Of a stretch of 64,000 nucleotides of DNA, positions 17,210-25,011 are shown piece after piece (the stretch's first letter is position 1; every line of letters begins with the position of its first letter). The stretch spans positions 1 through 64,000 of the forward strand of contig NZ_JOEQ01000006.1 in the NCBI RefSeq assembly GCF_000721075.1, written 5' to 3'. The notes beneath the pieces were generated by a model that was not told the origin of the DNA, did not search any database, and was given only the letters and a program-made list of their open reading frames with translations. The DNA is from Streptosporangium amethystogenes (GTDB taxonomy: Bacteria > Actinomycetota > Actinomycetes > Streptosporangiales > Streptosporangiaceae). A program made the translations under genes and the position numbers.

Positions 17210-19093
17210 ATGACGGAGCGAAAGGTGGCGGGCCGCTACCGGTTGCTCGAACACATCGGCGAGGGCGGCATGGGCATCGTCTGGCGAGCCCATGACGAGC
17301 TCCTCGACCGGGTCGTGGCCGTCAAGGAGGTCCGTCATCGGGGGGCCGACGAGGCCGCCCGCGCCGACCTGAACCGGCGCACGATCCGCGAGGCCAGGAC
17401 CGCCGGGCGTCTCGACCACCCATCCGTGATCATCGTGCACGACGTGGTCGAGGAGGAGGGGCGTCCCTGGATCGTCATGCAGCTGGTCAGGTCCCGGTCG
17501 CTGGGGGAGATCGTCCGCGCCCACGGTCCCCTCCCGCCCGAGCGGGTGGCCTCGGTGGGACTGCACGTGCTGGGCGCGCTGCGGGCCGCGCACGCCGCGG
17601 GGGTGCTGCACCGCGACGTCAAACCGGAGAACGTGCTGCTGGCCGACGACGGCCGGGTGGTGCTGACCGACTTCGGCATCGCCTCCATGACGCAGGAGAC
17701 CGGTATCACCCGCACCGGCGGGATGGTCGGCACCCCGGCGTTCCTGCCCCCCGAGCGGCTGCACGGGCTGCCCGCCACTCCCGAGTCGGACCTGTGGTCG
17801 CTCGGAGCGACGCTGTACGCGGCGGTCGAGGGCCGACCCCCGTTCGAGCGGCCCACGGCCGCCGCCACCATGATGGCCGTCCTGCACGGCGAGCCGAGCC
17901 CCATGACCCACCCGGGTCCCCTGGCGATGGCGATCCTCGGCCTGATGGCCAGGGATCCGGCCGCCCGGATGGCGCCCGACCAGGCCGAGGCCCTGCTCAA
18001 CCGCGCCTCCTCCGGTCCCGCGTCCTCACAGGGCTCCTCGGGACCCCTCTCAGGGCCCCTCCCAGGGCCCCTCTCGGGATGGGAGCCGTATCCCGGACAG
18101 CAGTCGCGGCGCTCCCCCGAAGCTCACCCCAACCCGCCGCACGCCGACCCGTCGTACGCGGGACAGCCGCACCCGGACGCGGCGCGGAGCGGGTGGCAGC
18201 CGGGTTACCGAAACCCCTCGGGCGCCTCCGAGCAGCCCCCGTACCCACCCGCGCACACCCGCCTCGAGGACTCTCCGTACGCGGCCGGACACACGCGTCC
18301 CGAGCAGCGCTCCCAGCCCCCGGCCGCCTATCGTGCCGAGCACACGCATCCCGACCAGGGGGCGTACGGCCACGAACACCCACATCCGGGGTCCTGGCCG
18401 ACGCGGGAACAGCCCACCGGCACCGGAGGCGAGCCCGCGCGACGGACCGGAGCGGGGCGGCTGGCGCTCCTGGCCGGGATCCCGGTGCTCGTGGTGGCGG
18501 TCGGGATCGGCGGGTGGCTGGTCGTGCGGGCCCAGAACACCACGGCCGACACCGGTCCCGGCCTGCCGACGGCCACCGCCCCGATCACCGGCAGCGCCCC
18601 GCCCGAAACGCCCCAGGTCCCCACCCCGACGGCGACCCCGCGTCCGAGCCGGACGGTTCCCATGGGCTGGCGGTGGCACCGCGACCCGATGGGCTTCTCC
18701 GTCGCGGTGCCCAAGGGCTGGACGTTCAAGCGCTTCCCCGGCCGTGACCGGGTGGAGTTCCGCGCCCCCGGGGCGAGCGGTTTCCTGTGGATCGAGTCGA
18801 CGGACGACCCGGAGAAGGACCCGGTCAAGCACTGGGAGAAGGTGGAGCGGGCCGGGACGGCCGACAACGTCTGGCCGGGCTACGAGCGGATCGGCATCAC
18901 CTCGCTGAGATACCGGGGAGTGCCCGCCGCCGACTGGGAGTTCACCTACCTCAAGAACGGGGTACGCACGCACGTCCTGGACCGGGGCTTCCGCACCCTC
19001 GCCGACCGGCCGTACGCGATCTACTGGGAGAGCCCGGAGTCGGAGTGGGATCGCTCCCTCTTCGACGACTTCACCAGGACCTTCCGCTCATGA
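17210..19093 (+). CDS. Transmembrane Ser/Thr protein kinase, paralogue of the upstream kinase
   Basis: This kinase has 627 residues: Lys39, HRDVKPEN (Asp136), DFG (Asp154), a Pro/Gly/His-rich linker of about 150 residues, one membrane helix (LALLAGIPVLVVAVGIGGWL), and an extracellular domain starting GWRWHRDPMGFSVAVPKGW. The outer domain aligns with that of the upstream kinase along its length, sharing the AADWEFT, RGF and YAIYW positions, so the pair arose by duplication. It starts 51 bp after its partner behind a GGGAGG-type site. Its stop codon overlaps the AraC start codon (ATGA), indicating coupled translation. Confidence 0.88.
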   Translation: MTERKVAGRYRLLEHIGEGGMGIVWRAHDELLDRVVAVKEVRHRGADEAARADLNRRTIREARTAGRLDHPSVIIVHDVVEEEGRPWIVMQLVRSRSLGEIVRAHGPLPPERVASVGLHVLGALRAAHAAGVLHRDVKPENVLLADDGRVVLTDFGIASMTQETGITRTGGMVGTPAFLPPERLHGLPATPESDLWSLGATLYAAVEGRPPFERPTAAATMMAVLHGEPSPMTHPGPLAMAILGLMARDPAARMAPDQAEALLNRASSGPASSQGSSGPLSGPLPGPLSGWEPYPGQQSRRSPEAHPNPPHADPSYAGQPHPDAARSGWQPGYRNPSGASEQPPYPPAHTRLEDSPYAAGHTRPEQRSQPPAAYRAEHTHPDQGAYGHEHPHPGSWPTREQPTGTGGEPARRTGAGRLALLAGIPVLVVAVGIGGWLVVRAQNTTADTGPGLPTATAPITGSAPPETPQVPTPTATPRPSRTVPMGWRWHRDPMGFSVAVPKGWTFKRFPGRDRVEFRAPGASGFLWIESTDDPEKDPVKHWEKVERAGTADNVWPGYERIGITSLRYRGVPAADWEFTYLKNGVRTHVLDRGFRTLADRPYAIYWESPESEWDRSLFDDFTRTFRS

Positions 19094-19923
19094 GCGCGCC
19101 GGAGAGGGCGCGCTTCTGGCGCAGCCCGGGACTGCCCGGGGTGGAACTGCTCAAGGCCAGATACGTGACCCACCGCTTCACTCTGCACGCGCACGAAAGC
19201 TACGCGATCGCGCTGGTCCTTTCCGGGGTGGAGGAGTTCGACTATCGGGGCGCCCGCCACCGCGTGGGCGCGGGCAGCCTGAGCACGCTCAACCCCCAGG
19301 AGGTGCACGACGGCTGCGCGGGCGTCCCCGAGGGATGGAGCTACCGGGTTCTCTACCCGTCCGTCGAGTTCGTCTCCGGGATCGCCGCCGAGGTGCTGAC
19401 CGGGCGCGGCACCCCCTGCTTCCCCGAGACCGTCACCTACCACCGGCCCACCGTCGAGCTGCTGCGGGCCGCGCACCAGGCCGCGGAGCACGGCGACGAC
19501 CTCGCCTCCTCGACGCTGGCCCGCACCGCCTTCGCCGCCCTGCTCCGGCGGCACGCCGCCCGCTCTCCTACGGAGGTGCGCTCCTGCGACCAGGACCCGG
19601 CGGTGCGGCGCGCCAGGGAGATCCTGCACGAGCGGATGGTCGACCCGCCCACGATCGAGGACCTGGCACGGGCTGTCGGCGCCAGGCCGTTCGCGCTGAT
19701 CCGGGCCTTCAAGGCGGCCACCGGGCTGCCCCCGCACGCCTACCTGAACACGTTGCGGATCATGCGTGCCCGGCGGCTCCTCCAGGCGGGCACGCCTCCC
19801 GCACGGGTCGCCGGGGACGTGGGGTTCACCGACCAGGCCCACCTGAGCAGGCACTTCAAACGGATGGTGGGCGTTCCCCCCGCCGCGTACCAGCGTGCAG
19901 GAACGTACAAGACCGGACGTTAA
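19090..19923 (+). CDS. AraC-family transcriptional regulator with cupin sensor domain
   Basis: This 277-residue protein has an N-terminal AraC-type cupin (about 20-130, with FTLHAHESYAIALVLSG and TLNPQEVHDG) and two C-terminal helix-turn-helix motifs (IEDLARAVGARPFALIRAFKAATG, and PARVAGDVGFTDQAHLSRHFKRMVG). It should bind a small molecule and DNA. It overlaps the kinase gene by 4 nt and is followed after 23 bp by azlC and azlD. AraC regulators next to AzlCD commonly control them. Confidence 0.88.
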   Translation: MSAPERARFWRSPGLPGVELLKARYVTHRFTLHAHESYAIALVLSGVEEFDYRGARHRVGAGSLSTLNPQEVHDGCAGVPEGWSYRVLYPSVEFVSGIAAEVLTGRGTPCFPETVTYHRPTVELLRAAHQAAEHGDDLASSTLARTAFAALLRRHAARSPTEVRSCDQDPAVRRAREILHERMVDPPTIEDLARAVGARPFALIRAFKAATGLPPHAYLNTLRIMRARRLLQAGTPPARVAGDVGFTDQAHLSRHFKRMVGVPPAAYQRAGTYKTGR

Positions 19924-19946
19924 AAACAGACATAAGCTCCCTTTCC

Positions 19947-20627
19947 ATGGAAACAACCACTCGCTCCTCCGCGACAAGAGACGGACTGGGCGTGGGGATA
20001 GCCGTCGGACTGTCCGGAGTCGCCTTCGGCGCCGCGGCGGTCACCGCGGGGCTGAGCGTCGCGCAGGCGTGCGCGCTGAGCCTGTTCGCCTTCACCGGCG
20101 CCTCGCAGTTCGCCCTGGTCGGAGTCGTCGCGGGCGGCGGCAACCTGGTCGCGGGCACGGCCGGCGCGATGCTGCTGGGCGCCCGCAACAGCCTGTACGG
20201 CCTGCGCATGGCCGGCGTGCTCGACATCCGGGGCTGGCGCAGGCCGCTGACGGCCCAGGGCGTGATCGACGAGACGACCGCGGTCGCCCTGGCCCAGCCG
20301 GACCAGGAGTCGTCCAGGACCGCGTTCCTGGTCACCTTCGTCAGCCTCTACCTGACCTGGAACGCCACCACCCTCCTCGGCGCGCTGGGCACCTCCTGGG
20401 TGGCCGACCCCGCGGTGTTCGGCCTGGACGCGGTCGGTCCCGCGACGTTCCTGGCCATCCTGTGGCCCCGGCTCACCGGGAGCGGCCCCGAGGCCCGCGC
20501 GCTGCGGCTGATCGCGGGCTGCGGCGCGGTGATCGCGCTGGCCGCGACCCCGTTCACCCCGCCGGGTGTGCCCGTACTGCTCGCGTCCGTGGCCGTGCTC
20601 GCGGTGATTCTGAGGAGGCCCAGGTGA
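19947..20627 (+). CDS. azlC: AzlC family branched-chain amino acid exporter subunit
   Basis: AzlC is the large membrane subunit of a two-component exporter of branched-chain or related amino acids. The 226 residues contain about seven hydrophobic segments. Visible family motifs are SGVAFGAAAVTAGLS, FTGASQFALVG and LLGARNSLYGLRMA near the N-terminus. The ATG at 19947 has no strong ribosome-binding site and may depend on coupling with the AraC gene. It overlaps azlD by GTGA. The exact substrate is unknown. Confidence 0.88.
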   Translation: METTTRSSATRDGLGVGIAVGLSGVAFGAAAVTAGLSVAQACALSLFAFTGASQFALVGVVAGGGNLVAGTAGAMLLGARNSLYGLRMAGVLDIRGWRRPLTAQGVIDETTAVALAQPDQESSRTAFLVTFVSLYLTWNATTLLGALGTSWVADPAVFGLDAVGPATFLAILWPRLTGSGPEARALRLIAGCGAVIALAATPFTPPGVPVLLASVAVLAVILRRPR

Positions 20628-20935
20628 CTCTCTGGTGGGCGATCGTCGCCACCTGCGCGGCCTGCTACGCGCTGAAGCTCGCCGGGCTGTCGGCACCGCG
20701 CCGGATCCTCGACCACCCGGGGGTGCAGCGCTTCGCGACGCTGGTCCCGGTGGCCCTGCTGGCGGCGCTGATCGCGGTGCAGACCTTCGGGCACGGGCAG
20801 GCGCTGCACCTGGACTGGCCGCGCACCGCGGGGATGGGCGCGGCCGTGCTGGCGCTGCTGCTGCGCGCCCCGTTCCTGGTGGTCCTCGCGGCGGCGGCCG
20901 TCGTCACCGCCGCGCTGCGCCACCTGCTGAACTGA
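20624..20935 (+). CDS. azlD: AzlD family amino acid exporter subunit
   Basis: This is the small partner of AzlC: 103 residues with about four hydrophobic segments (LWWAIVATCAACYALKLAG, TLVPVALLAALIAVQTF, and a C-terminal pair). It starts with GTG overlapping the azlC stop, preceded by GGAGG. Length and gene order are typical. The next gene is a third kinase, separated by 60 bp that carry a perfect inverted repeat. Confidence 0.88.
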   Translation: MTLWWAIVATCAACYALKLAGLSAPRRILDHPGVQRFATLVPVALLAALIAVQTFGHGQALHLDWPRTAGMGAAVLALLLRAPFLVVLAAAAVVTAALRHLLN

Positions 20936-20953
20936 GAAGGTGAACTGCGTAGC

Positions 20954-20974
20954 TAATCCTGAATGTCAGGATTA
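20954..20974 (+). promoter_or_regulatory. Inverted repeat overlapping the -35 region of the third kinase gene
   Basis: Arms TAATCCTGA and TCAGGATTA are exact reverse complements around ATG. TAGGCG (20983-20988) could be a -10 element 7 nt before the kinase ATG, placing the repeat over the -35 region, with a possibly leaderless transcript. The AT-rich stem without a U-run suits a protein-binding site better than a terminator. Confidence 0.55.
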
Positions 20975-20995
20975 ATCCTGGGTAGGCGTCGGCGC

Positions 20996-22504
20996 ATGAC
21001 CGATTCTCAGGGAATCATCGGAGCCCGCTACCGCCTGCTCGAACATATCGGCCGAGGAGGCATGGGGACGGTCTGGCGAGCACGGGACGAGGTGCTGGGC
21101 CGCGATGTGGCGGTCAAGGAGGTCATCCCCTCCCCCGACCTCACCGGTCCCGAGCGCGAGGTCTTCACCGTACGGACGCTCAGGGAGGCCCGGGCCGCCG
21201 GGCGGATCGGGCATCCGGGGGTCGCCACGGTGTACGACGTGATCGAGGAGCACGGGCGCCCCTGGATCGTCATGCAACTGGTCGACTCCCGCACGCTCGG
21301 AGCGGTGATCAGGGAGGACGGGCCGCTGCCGCCGGCGCGGGTGGCGCGGATCGGGCTGGAGGTGCTGGGCGCGCTGCTCGCCGCCCATCACGCGGGCGTC
21401 CTGCACCGGGACGTGAAGCCGGACAACGTCCTGCTCTCCAAGGACGGGCGGGCCGTGCTCACCGACTTCGGCATCGCCGTCCTGGAGGGCGACTCGTCGA
21501 TCACCAGGACCGGCTCGCTCATCGGTACCCCGGCGTTCATCGCGCCCGAGCGGGCGAGTGGCGGACCCGCCGAGTTCGCCTCCGACCTGTGGTCGCTCGG
21601 CGTGACGCTGCACATGGCGGTCGAGGGACGCTCCCCCTTCGAGCGCGCCCACCCGCTGGCGACGCTCAGTGCCGTCATGCACCAGGAGCCCCCGCCGCTA
21701 CGGTTCGCCGGGCCGCTCGCTCCCGTGATCTTCGGTCTGCTCCGCAAGGATCCCGCGCAACGCATGTCGGCCCAGGAGGTGCAGGTCCACCTCACCTCGC
21801 TGGTGAACGGTACCGCCCCGCAGCCGACCATGCCGATCGAGCTGCCTCCGGCGGTCCCCGTGCCGGCCCCCGCTCTCACGGGCGCGCCCACCGCCTCGGC
21901 CAAAACCGGGCGACCGGAGCCCGAACCCGGCCCGGTGGCCGCCCCGGGAAGGCGACGACGCCCGGCGATCGCGGCGATGGTCGCGATGGCGTTCGCCGTC
22001 GCCCTGACCTCGGCCGGGATGGCGTGGGTCGCCACCAACTCCGCCGACCAGAACCCGGTGAGGCCACCGACCCCGGCGAGTGTGCCCTCCGGGAAGGATA
22101 AGCCGACCGCCAAGACCGAGCGGGCGAAGGTCCCCGCACAGAACGCCCCCGCCAGGGACGACGACGGCACCGGAGACCGCGGCGCCTCCACCCGCCCGGC
22201 CCCCGAGAGGTCGGGGGCCGGCGACCCCGCCCCTCGGGACAGACCGTCGGACAAGCCGACGGGTGAACCTTCGGGGAAACCGTCAGGCAAGCCGTCGCAG
22301 GACGATTCCGAGCAGCCCGAGAAGCCCTCCCCCGGCGACCAGGGACAGGACGACCAGGGACAGGACGACGAGGGCGAGGGGGCCGAGGAGGGCTCGGGCC
22401 AGGGCGACGCGCCGGGCCGGGGCCAGCAGGGCGACTCCCCCGACCAGATCGCCCCCGACGCCGGGGCGGTCGCCCTCGACCCGGGCGCCCGGGGCAGCAC
22501 CTGA
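20996..22504 (+). CDS. Transmembrane Ser/Thr protein kinase with disordered outer tail
   Basis: This 502-residue kinase has Lys41, HRDVKPDN (Asp139), DFG (Asp157) and APERASGG. One membrane helix (AAMVAMAFAVALTSAGMAWVA) follows at about residue 325. The outer 150 residues are low complexity, rich in Pro, Asp, Gly, Gln and Lys (PSGKPSGKPS, QGQDDQGQDDEGEGAEE). No folded sensor is visible, unlike the two kinases upstream. The ATG at 20996 is preferred over an ATG inside the upstream palindrome. Probably expressed separately from azlCD. It converges on rluD. Confidence 0.85.
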   Translation: MTDSQGIIGARYRLLEHIGRGGMGTVWRARDEVLGRDVAVKEVIPSPDLTGPEREVFTVRTLREARAAGRIGHPGVATVYDVIEEHGRPWIVMQLVDSRTLGAVIREDGPLPPARVARIGLEVLGALLAAHHAGVLHRDVKPDNVLLSKDGRAVLTDFGIAVLEGDSSITRTGSLIGTPAFIAPERASGGPAEFASDLWSLGVTLHMAVEGRSPFERAHPLATLSAVMHQEPPPLRFAGPLAPVIFGLLRKDPAQRMSAQEVQVHLTSLVNGTAPQPTMPIELPPAVPVPAPALTGAPTASAKTGRPEPEPGPVAAPGRRRRPAIAAMVAMAFAVALTSAGMAWVATNSADQNPVRPPTPASVPSGKDKPTAKTERAKVPAQNAPARDDDGTGDRGASTRPAPERSGAGDPAPRDRPSDKPTGEPSGKPSGKPSQDDSEQPEKPSPGDQGQDDQGQDDEGEGAEEGSGQGDAPGRGQQGDSPDQIAPDAGAVALDPGARGST

Positions 22505-22620
22505 GAACCCACCGGAAGCGGGGAGGCCGGCAACGGCCGGACGCGCCGAGGGGCCACCGGCGCGAGGGCACGCCCGCCGCGCAAGGACCGGGTCCGGCCG
22601 CGGGGGAGCGACGGGCCACG

Positions 22621-23550
22621 CTAGGACTCGGCGGCGACGACCTCCAGGGCGTGGGCCAGGTCGTCGGGGTAGGCGGTGGTGAAGGAGACCCACTCGCCGG
22701 TGGCGGGGTGCTCGAAGGCCAGGGAGACCGCGTGCAGCCACTGCCTGCTCACTCCTAGCCGCGCGGCCAGGGTCGGGTCGGCCCCGTACAGCATGTCGCC
22801 GACGCACGGGTGGCGCAGCGCCGACATGTGGACCCGGATCTGGTGGGTCCGGCCCGTCTCCAGCTTGATGTCCAGCAGCGACGCCGCGCGGAACGCCTCG
22901 ATCGTGTCGTAGTGGGTGACCGACTCCTTGCCCCCCGCCACGACCGCCCAGCGGCCGTCCCCGACGGGGTGGCGGTCGATCGGCGCGTCCACGGTGCCGC
23001 GGTGCGGGTCGGGGTGGCCCTGGACCAGCGCGTGGTAGCGCTTGTCGACCGTGCGCTCCTTGAAGGCCCGCTTCAGGTGGGAGTAGGCGTGCTCGCTCTT
23101 GGCGACGACCATCGCGCCGGTGGTGTTGGCGTCCAGCCGGTGCACGATGCCCTGGCGCTCCGCCGCGCCGCTGGTGGCCACCCGGTGGCCGGCGCCGAGC
23201 AGGCCGCCGATCACGGTGGGTCCGGTCCAGCCGGTGGTCGGATGGGCGGCCACGCCGACAGGCTTGTTGACGACGACGATGTCGTCGTCCTCGTACACGA
23301 TGAGCATGCCGGGCACGGGTTCCGCCACCGGCATCGGCGCGGTGGGCGGCGGCGGGAGGGTGACCTCCAGCCAGGAACCCCCGTGGAGCCGGTCGGACTT
23401 GGCCCCGGTCGAGCCGTCCACCAGGACGTCGCCGGCGACGATCAGCTCGGCCGCCCGGGTGCGGGAGAGGCCGAACAGGCGTGACAGGGCGGCGTCGAGA
23501 CGCTCGCCCTCCAGACCGTCGGGGACGGGGAGACTCCGCCGGTCAGCCAT
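22621..23550 (-). CDS. rluD: RluD-family 23S rRNA pseudouridine synthase
   Basis: This enzyme isomerises uridines in 23S rRNA. Its 309 residues contain an N-terminal S4 RNA-binding domain ([29 protein letters not shown]) and the catalytic RluA/RluD domain with [15 protein letters not shown] (catalytic Asp), then [23 protein letters not shown]. Its start overlaps the lspA stop by 8 nt, the usual actinobacterial pair. The exact uridine targets cannot be told from sequence. Confidence 0.93.
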   Translation of the reverse strand: MADRRSLPVPDGLEGERLDAALSRLFGLSRTRAAELIVAGDVLVDGSTGAKSDRLHGGSWLEVTLPPPPTAPMPVAEPVPGMLIVYEDDDIVVVNKPVGVAAHPTTGWTGPTVIGGLLGAGHRVATSGAAERQGIVHRLDANTTGAMVVAKSEHAYSHLKRAFKERTVDKRYHALVQGHPDPHRGTVDAPIDRHPVGDGRWAVVAGGKESVTHYDTIEAFRAASLLDIKLETGRTHQIRVHMSALRHPCVGDMLYGADPTLAARLGVSRQWLHAVSLAFEHPATGEWVSFTTAYPDDLAHALEVVAAES

Positions 23551-24136
23551 TGGCGTTCTCCTTCGCTTCCTTCTCGGCTCCCGTGTCGCGCGTGCCGTCG
23601 ATCTGGTAGCCCCGCCAGGCGAGGAAGACCGCCAGGATGCCGCCGCAGACGATCGCCGAGTCGGCGACGTTCCAGATCGGGAAGTAGCCGGGGAAGGTCT
23701 CCACGAAGTCGACCACGTGCCCCTGCAGCGGTGCGGACCTGCCGGAGCCGAAGCCCGAGGGCCAGCGGAAGATCCGGTCGGTGAGGTTGCCCAGCGCCCC
23801 GCTGAGCAGCAGGCTCAGCGTGATCGCCCAGGGCAGGCTGCGCAGGTTGCGCGCGGTACGCAGGATCGCCACCACGACGGTGGCCGCGACACAGGTGAAG
23901 ATGATCGTCATCCCGGTGCCGAGGCCGAAGGCCGCCCCGGAATTGAAGATCACCCGGAACTGGAGCAGGCCGGGGATGACCACGACGGGTTCCCTGCCCT
24001 CCAGGGTCTTCAGCACGAGGGTCTTCGTGGCGAGATCGAGGGCGTAGACGATGGGGACGATCACCGCGAGCACGGCGATCCGCCGCGCCGCGAGCGGGGC
24101 GGCGGGGGCCGCCCCGTTCTCGATGTCGCCGGTCAG
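23543..24136 (-). CDS. lspA: Lipoprotein signal peptidase (signal peptidase II)
   Basis: This membrane Asp protease removes prolipoprotein signal peptides. About 197 residues with four membrane helices, [12 protein letters not shown], and the two catalytic Asp motifs GNLTDRIFR and [11 protein letters not shown]. The start is unusual: the open frame extends into the upstream gene, and the best-placed ribosome-binding site (GGGAGGAG) precedes a CTG at 24136 that overlaps the upstream stop as CTGA. The nearest alternative is a GTG at 24169. A charged C-terminal tail follows helix four. Confidence 0.9.
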   Translation of the reverse strand: MTGDIENGAAPAAPLAARRIAVLAVIVPIVYALDLATKTLVLKTLEGREPVVVIPGLLQFRVIFNSGAAFGLGTGMTIIFTCVAATVVVAILRTARNLRSLPWAITLSLLLSGALGNLTDRIFRWPSGFGSGRSAPLQGHVVDFVETFPGYFPIWNVADSAIVCGGILAVFLAWRGYQIDGTRDTGAEKEAKENANG

Positions 24137-24552
24137 CGGCGCTCCTCCCGCTGCTTGCAGGCCACGCACAGCGTCGCCCTCGGAAACGCCTGAAGGCGCT
24201 CCTTTCCGATCGGCTGATGGCACGATTCGCACACTCCGTAGGTCCCCGCGTCGATCCGGGCGATCGCTCGCTCGTTCTGCGCGACCAGGTCGCGCGAGTT
24301 CAGGGTAAGGGCGATTTCGCGCTCACGTTCATACGTCCGCGCTCCGGCGTCGGCCTGGTCGTCGCCCGCACCGTCGGTAACGTCGCTTGACGCGATCTCG
24401 ATCTCGGCCTTGGCGATCTCCTTCGTGAGCTCGCGGCTCTCCGCGACCAGTCGGTCGCGGACCTCCGCGAGTTCCTTGGCCGACCAGGTGACGACGGCAC
24501 CGTCGGATGACGGCACTGCCGCGCTGTTGTCTGCGCGCACGGTCGCGGCCAT
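24133..24552 (-). CDS. DksA/TraR-type zinc finger protein
   Basis: This 139-residue protein has a helical N-terminal part with the predicted coiled coil of DksA-like proteins (LAEVRDRLVAESRELTKEIAKAEIEI). The C-terminal C4 zinc finger has CESC and CVAC pairs (GVCESCHQPIGKERLQAFPRATLCVACK). Family members bind the RNA polymerase secondary channel and modulate initiation. The ATG at 24552 follows AAGGAGG by 5 nt; upstream in-frame codons are ignored. First gene of the dksA-lspA-rluD operon, divergent from ileS. Confidence 0.88.
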   Translation of the reverse strand: MAATVRADNSAAVPSSDGAVVTWSAKELAEVRDRLVAESRELTKEIAKAEIEIASSDVTDGAGDDQADAGARTYEREREIALTLNSRDLVAQNERAIARIDAGTYGVCESCHQPIGKERLQAFPRATLCVACKQREERR

Positions 24553-24756
24553 GGCGACCTCCTTGCTCGATCGGACCGTATCCAATGTGGTAAACGGTGC
24601 GGGCAGCTTAGGTCCCTCATAACAGAACGGCAAACGACCCGCCGCAATGTTTGCCAATCCAGTAACATCCGGTCGCTTCCCTCTGATTCCCCCCAGCCGT
24701 CTCTGATATAGGGAAGCTTCCGGCAGGCGGGTGCGTTATCGTTTGAGCCTGCACGG

Positions 24757-25000
24757 CGTTGATGGGGACAGCGACCTCCGCACCCCCTCGCACGAGCGAC
24801 CCGGGGACGGTGCGAGCCCGGGGCGAGGCGCGGAGGGAAGATCACCCCGGAGCCGCCGGAAGAACGGCCGTGACGGCCCAGTAGACCCGGCAGCAGGCCA
24901 AAGGAAGAGGGCCTTCTCGCACGCGAAGGCCAAGGAGGGTGGTACCGCGGGGCCCCAACAGCCTCGTCCCTCCACGCCACAGCCGATTCCAGCGTGGAGG
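24757..25000 (+). promoter_or_regulatory. T-box riboswitch of ileS, translational type
   Basis: The leader starts with a T-box-like TTGATGGGGAC, has GC-rich stem I helices and a candidate AUC isoleucine specifier at 24841-24843. It carries the T-box AAGGAGGGTGGTACCGCG at 24932-24949 and its partner CGTCCCT at 24965-24971. In place of a terminator, CCTCCACGC (24969-24977) can pair with GCGTGGAGG (24992-25000), which includes the ileS ribosome-binding site. Uncharged tRNA-Ile should stabilise the GGAGGG/CCCTCC antisequestrator and free that site. The rest of 24553-24756 holds divergent promoters only. Confidence 0.88.
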
Positions 25001-25011
25001 TCCAGCCCATC

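Noticed and set aside
20963..20995. Upstream ATG of the third kinase inside the palindrome
   Set aside because: It has no ribosome-binding site and adds a basic stub absent from the other kinases.
24553..24657. Longer start for the DksA-type protein
   Set aside because: The ATG at 24552 has AAGGAGG at ideal spacing; the extension has no homology.
24750..24960. tRNA gene suggested by paired GC-rich stems upstream of ileS
   Set aside because: No cloverleaf or TTCGA loop; the elements are those of a T-box leader.
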